From NCBI GenBank assembly GCA_002085355.1, contig NATN01000170.1:1-9546 (forward strand): a stretch of 9,546 nt of DNA, in the 5' to 3' direction. Below the pieces are notes generated by a model. The model was not told the origin of the DNA. It searched no databases and worked only from the letters and a program-made list of their open reading frames with translations. Made by a program: the position numbers and the translations under genes. The stretch comes from Candidatus Zhuqueibacterota bacterium 4484_87. GTDB taxonomy: Bacteria; Zhuqueibacterota; Zhuqueibacteria; Thermofontimicrobiales; Thermofontimicrobiaceae. Below, in pieces: positions 6,802 to 9,546 of this stretch. The stretch's first letter is position 1. Each line of letters begins with the position of its first letter.

Positions 6802-8514
6802 ATGCTGAACAGAAAAGAAATTCACCTCAAGAAATTTCTTCCCATGTCCAGAGAGGAGATGGAACTTCGCGGTTGGGATGAATTGGATATAATTTTAGTT
6901 ACCGGCGATGCTTATGTGGATCATCCGTCTTTCGGTATTGCCATAATCGGGCGCGTGCTCGAAAAAGCGGGCTTCCGCGTGGGAATTATCGCCATGCCTG
7001 ATTATAAAAATCCCCAATCAATGACAGTGCTGGGCAAACCCAGATTATTTTTCGGCGTCAGTTCGGGGAATGTGGATTCCATGGTGTCAAACTTCACTTC
7101 TTTCAAAATGAGACGCCACGACGATCCGTACGCGCCGGGCGGCGTCGCAGGACATCGTCCCAATCGTGCGGTGATTGTTTATTCCAACTTGGTCAAACAA
7201 GTTTATAAAGATGTCCCCATCGTCATCGGCGGCATCGAGGCGTCCATGCGGCGGATGGTGCATTACGATTTCTGGAGCGACAAACTGCGTCGTTCGATTC
7301 TGCTTGATAGCCGGGCAGATATTCTTGTTTATGGCATGGGAGAAAAAGCGGTCACGGAAATTGCATTGCGATTAGCTTCCGGCAAAAATTTGAGCGGAAT
7401 TTCCGGCACTGTTATCGTCGATAAATTTCGTCCTCCGAACTCCATCGAATTAATTCCGGCAAATGAAGCCATGCTATCCCGGCGCAATTTTTATGAATAT
7501 TTTGACCGGTGGTTCAAAAACCGGTTTAAAATTCAGACCCAGATTTCAGGCGGAAGATATTTGATCCATTATCCGCCATCTCAAGTCAGTAGTGAGGAAT
7601 TAGATCACTATTACGAATTGGCTTTTACGCGCGAACCGCATCCCAAATATCAGGAAAAAATCCCTGCCTTTGAAATGGTGCAGGATTCGATTACTTGCCA
7701 CCGGGGGTGCGTGTCCGGATGCTCATTCTGTGCATTGACGCTGCATCAGGGAAAGCAGATTGTCAGCCGCAGCAAAGAATCAATACTTCGCGAAATAGGG
7801 GAGATCAGAAAGAACGAAAATTTTCGTGGTCATATTCGCGATATCGGAGGCCCGTCAGCGAATAACTATGCTTTCGATTGTCGCATAAACTGGAACTGCC
7901 CCAAAAATAGCTGCATAACTAACGGAAAAGTGTGCAAGAATTTAAAAGTCAATACGCAAGTGTGGCTTGATTTATTGGACGAAGCGGAGCGGCAATCAGG
8001 AGTGAAAAAAGTGACTGTGGGCTCTGGGATTCGCTATGATCTGTTCATGCACCATCCAGACGGGAAAAAATTATTGAAACGACTGATCAAATCGCATATC
8101 AGCGGTCAGTTGAAAATTGCGCCGGAACATAACCAGAAACACGTGCTGGCGGCGATGAATAAAGAGCAACTTTATTCGCTGGATGCATTCGTCGAGTTGT
8201 TCGCCAAAATCAATAAAGAGTTGGGAAAATCACAATATCTCATACCTTACCTCATGTCATGTCATCCGGGAACAACGCTCGAAGATATGAAAAAAATGAG
8301 GAGTGATGTGCAACGCATTTTTCATTTTGTGCCGGATCAGGTGCAGGCGTTCATCCCGCTGCCCATGACAATTTCCTCTGTTCAATATTACACCGGACTC
8401 GATCCGCTCACCGGTAAAAAAGTTTTTGTGGAAAGAGATTTGAAAAAGCGGCGTGAGCAGCACAGAATATTTTTCTCAGGCAAGAAGAAGCCTAAAAAAA
8501 CAAAAAAACGGTGA
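6802..8514 (+). CDS. ygiQ: YgiQ family radical SAM protein
   Basis: This 570-aa protein belongs to the YgiQ family (radical SAM, function not established). The N-terminal domain begins with the family signature FLPMSREEMELRGWDELD, LVTGDAYVDHPSFG and GRVLEKAGFRVGIIA. The SAM-binding 4Fe-4S motif is Cys303-x3-Cys307-x2-Cys310 (GCVSGCSFC), with an additional Cys299 four residues before it. A conserved cysteine-rich stretch follows near residues 370-390 (NCPKNSC, GKVCKNL), then SGQLKIAPEH and FIPLPMT. The protein ends in a lysine-rich tail (KKKPKKTKKR), at the short end for the family; E. coli YgiQ is longer. ATG 6802 is preferred over the in-frame TTG at 6769, since GGAAAG lies just before it and the TTG has no ribosome site. 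It is a single gene, convergent with mgsA 28 bases away. Substrate unknown. Confidence 0.93.
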   Translation: MLNRKEIHLKKFLPMSREEMELRGWDELDIILVTGDAYVDHPSFGIAIIGRVLEKAGFRVGIIAMPDYKNPQSMTVLGKPRLFFGVSSGNVDSMVSNFTSFKMRRHDDPYAPGGVAGHRPNRAVIVYSNLVKQVYKDVPIVIGGIEASMRRMVHYDFWSDKLRRSILLDSRADILVYGMGEKAVTEIALRLASGKNLSGISGTVIVDKFRPPNSIELIPANEAMLSRRNFYEYFDRWFKNRFKIQTQISGGRYLIHYPPSQVSSEELDHYYELAFTREPHPKYQEKIPAFEMVQDSITCHRGCVSGCSFCALTLHQGKQIVSRSKESILREIGEIRKNENFRGHIRDIGGPSANNYAFDCRINWNCPKNSCITNGKVCKNLKVNTQVWLDLLDEAERQSGVKKVTVGSGIRYDLFMHHPDGKKLLKRLIKSHISGQLKIAPEHNQKHVLAAMNKEQLYSLDAFVELFAKINKELGKSQYLIPYLMSCHPGTTLEDMKKMRSDVQRIFHFVPDQVQAFIPLPMTISSVQYYTGLDPLTGKKVFVERDLKKRREQHRIFFSGKKKPKKTKKR

Positions 8515-8522
8515 ACAAACCG
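8494..8522 (-). terminator. Possible weak terminator for mgsA
   Basis: On the minus strand, CGGT-TTGTTC-ACCG (plus coordinates 8522 to 8509) forms a 4-bp stem with a 6-base loop, followed by seven T, G and seven T (8508 to 8494). The T tract is excellent but the stem is short. It starts 20 bases after the mgsA stop codon and overlaps the lysine-rich 3' end of ygiQ, whose AAA codons provide the T tract. Confidence 0.4.
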
Positions 8523-8542
8523 CTCCAATAACTATTTCCTGC

Positions 8543-9007
8543 TTACAGATTCCTGTCGATGTACCCGCTGAAATCTTTCAATTTTGGCTTGTAACGCTCT
8601 TCCATTAGCGGTGAAGAAACTATGAAGTCCGCGGTAGAACGGTTGCAGGCGAGAGGAATGTTGTAAACCGTAGCGATTCGCAACAGCGCTTTTACATCCA
8701 CGTCATGCGGATGGGGCTGCATCGGATCCCAGAAAAAAATCATCAAGTCGATTTTTTCGTCAGCAATCAGCGCGCCCATTTGTTGATCTCCGCCCAATGG
8801 TCCGGATTTCAACCGCGTGAGATTGAGCGTGACTTTTTCGCGATCACTCCCTTCCCGATTTGCTACCGCTTCCTCAATGAATTTCCCTGTTGTGCCGGTG
8901 GTGATCAAGTGGTGTTTTTTCAGTGTATTCAAATTGAACAAAACCCACTCTGCCAGATCTTTTTTCATGTTATCGTGTGCGATCAACGCGATGTTTTTTA
9001 TTTGCAT
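8543..9007 (-). CDS. mgsA: Methylglyoxal synthase
   Basis: The enzyme converts dihydroxyacetone phosphate to methylglyoxal and phosphate in the cytosol, a bypass that relieves sugar-phosphate build-up. The 154-aa product matches the family along its whole length: LIAHD with His11, the phosphate-binding TGTTG (37-41), SGPLGGDQQ with Asp74, FFWDP with Asp94, PHPHDVD with His101 and Asp104, and NIPLACNRSTADFI. These align with E. coli His19, Asp71, Asp91, His98 and Asp101, so the active site appears complete. Between TGTTG and SGPLGGDQQ there are 26 residues against 15 in E. coli, an insertion of about 11 charged and polar residues. ATG 9007 is chosen over TTG 9010 because GGAAG lies 5 bases upstream of it and only one residue is lost. 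It stands alone and converges on ygiQ. Confidence 0.95.
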   Translation of the reverse strand: MQIKNIALIAHDNMKKDLAEWVLFNLNTLKKHHLITTGTTGKFIEEAVANREGSDREKVTLNLTRLKSGPLGGDQQMGALIADEKIDLMIFFWDPMQPHPHDVDVKALLRIATVYNIPLACNRSTADFIVSSPLMEERYKPKLKDFSGYIDRNL

Positions 9008-9109
9008 CAATTCTTCCGCTTTCAGATTAAATTGATTTTGTCCTGAAGGTAATGAATCAAAAGGAAAAATTCAAATATTTTTTGAGTTGATGTCTTTTTA
9101 CGGATATTG

Positions 9110-9303
9110 CTACCGGACACTTTATAGATTTGCCGCTGATAAACGCGGATTTGCACGGATTTTTAATTTTATCTGGGCTGTCTTTAAACATTCTCTAAAA
9201 AATGAATTATAATTAACCAATATGAACAAAAAAGTCCAAACTAACATCGCCAGAATATCTGTTGATTAGTGTAAATCCGTGAGCTCAAAAGATTGTCCGG
9301 TAG
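9110..9303. repeat. MITE-like element with 10-bp terminal inverted repeats
   Basis: CTACCGGACA (9110-9119) and TGTCCGGTAG (9294-9303) are perfect inverted copies bounding 194 bp. Just inside are two arms of the short repeat also seen at 81-110: 9134-9165 (minus orientation) and 9258-9290 (plus orientation), so the element is a nested imperfect palindrome with an AT-rich centre. Flanking bases ATTG on the left and TGAAT on the right are themselves nearly inverted; no clear target-site duplication is visible. It holds no gene beyond a 15-codon frame at 9222. It fits a small non-autonomous mobile or palindromic repeat. Confidence 0.55.
9185..9213 (+). promoter_or_regulatory. Candidate promoter inside the MITE-like element
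   Basis: TATAAT at 9208-9213 is a perfect -10 box. TAAACA at 9185-9190 matches four of six -35 bases, with exactly 17 bases between. No gene lies downstream on this strand; transcripts would run into the hairpin region 9341-9428 and then antisense to the partial gene at the window end. The region is AT-rich, so a chance match is possible. Confidence 0.35.
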
Positions 9304-9340
9304 TGAATGACGAATAAATCTATCCGACGGAATTTGCAGT

Positions 9341-9389
9341 TTGACTTCTGCATTGCTGCATTGACGAGCGATGCTGTCGCATGAGTCAA
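9341..9389. other. Structured intergenic hairpin with tandem TGCATTG
   Basis: TTGACT (9341-9346) pairs with AGTCAA (9384-9389), and pairing continues inward with mismatches. An inner GCGA-TGCTG-TCGC stem lies at about 9368-9380. Part of the interior is a direct repeat, TGCATTGC/TGCATTGA. There is no reading frame. It may be part of a small RNA or another palindromic repeat. Confidence 0.35.
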
Positions 9390-9399
9390 CCGATTTTTA

Positions 9400-9428
9400 T
9401 TGGGAAAATTTGCGCCTCATTTTCCCAA
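9400..9428 (-). terminator. Strong hairpin downstream of the partial minus-strand gene
   Basis: TTGGGAAAAT (9400-9409) and ATTTTCCCAA (9419-9428) form a perfect 10-bp stem with a 9-base loop. It starts 8 bases after the stop codon of the gene at 9437-9546. On the minus strand the sequence after the stem is TAAAAATC, not a T tract, so it may be a transcript-end or processing hairpin rather than a classic intrinsic terminator. It could equally cap a plus-strand transcript. Confidence 0.5.
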
Positions 9429-9436
9429 CAATATTT

Positions 9437-9546
9437 CTATAAATCTATTGTATTTCCTTTTACGGAAATATCGACTTGCTTATTTACATCAAAGCGAAAA
9501 AGATTTTCAGGCGTTGTCAGCCGGACAAACATCACTTCCTCGATTC
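9437..9546 (-). CDS. 3' end of an unidentified gene (partial)
   Basis: Reading the minus strand from 9544 gives 35 codons ending with TAG at 9437-9439; the start lies beyond the window. The visible tail runs from IEEVMFVRLTTPENLF to VSVKGNTIDL-like sequence (exactly ISVKGNTIDL at the C-terminus). It alternates hydrophobic and polar residues as a beta-rich C-terminal domain would. The fragment is too short for family assignment. The case for a real gene is the sensible residue composition and the strong hairpin directly after the stop. Confidence 0.55.
   Translation of the reverse strand, partial: IEEVMFVRLTTPENLFRFDVNKQVDISVKGNTIDL

Overview
The window reads as bacterial chromosome from a member of the FCB superphylum, most likely a Calditrichota/KSB1-like or Ignavibacteria-like lineage. 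This is an inference from three things: a secreted protein ending in a Por/T9SS-type C-terminal sorting domain with the 'FSLGQNFPNPF' signature, moderate GC with AT-rich intergenic DNA, and short dispersed repeats in the gaps. No rRNA, tRNA, CRISPR array, transposase or phage gene was seen.

Layout. (1) At 264-2149 there is a compact plus-strand operon of an RnfB-type polyferredoxin, a small Nfu-type Fe-S scaffold and a DUF116 membrane protein, closed by a strong intrinsic terminator (2165-2198). None of the other Rnf subunits is present. (2) At 2150-2604 there is a non-coding gap with an imperfect inverted repeat built from degenerate 9-mers. (3) At 2605-6064 there are two overlapping exported-protein genes: a beta-propeller-like protein, then a multidomain protein with M23 metallopeptidase, Ig-like, FnIII, ThuA/GATase-like and sorting domains. 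(4) At 6081-6689 there is a decayed sugar-phosphate isomerase/epimerase TIM-barrel gene whose middle is missing; a TAA sits at the deletion join and both halves remain in one frame. (5) At 6802-8514 there is a YgiQ-family radical SAM gene, convergent with methylglyoxal synthase (mgsA) on the minus strand (8543-9007). (6) At 9008-9436 there is a non-coding region holding a ~194-bp element with 10-bp perfect terminal inverted repeats, a good internal promoter match and two strong hairpins. (7) At 9437-9546 the 3' end of an unidentified minus-strand gene runs off the window.

How they work together. The first operon looks like an electron-transfer or Fe-S module: RnfB carries several 4Fe-4S clusters, Nfu could load them, and the cysteine-containing DUF116 protein sits in the membrane. 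The second pair is probably co-translated and exported. MgsA diverts dihydroxyacetone phosphate to methylglyoxal, the bypass of lower glycolysis. YgiQ's role is unknown. The least ordinary parts are the orphan rnfB-nfu-DUF116 operon and the repeat-rich gaps, especially 9110-9435.
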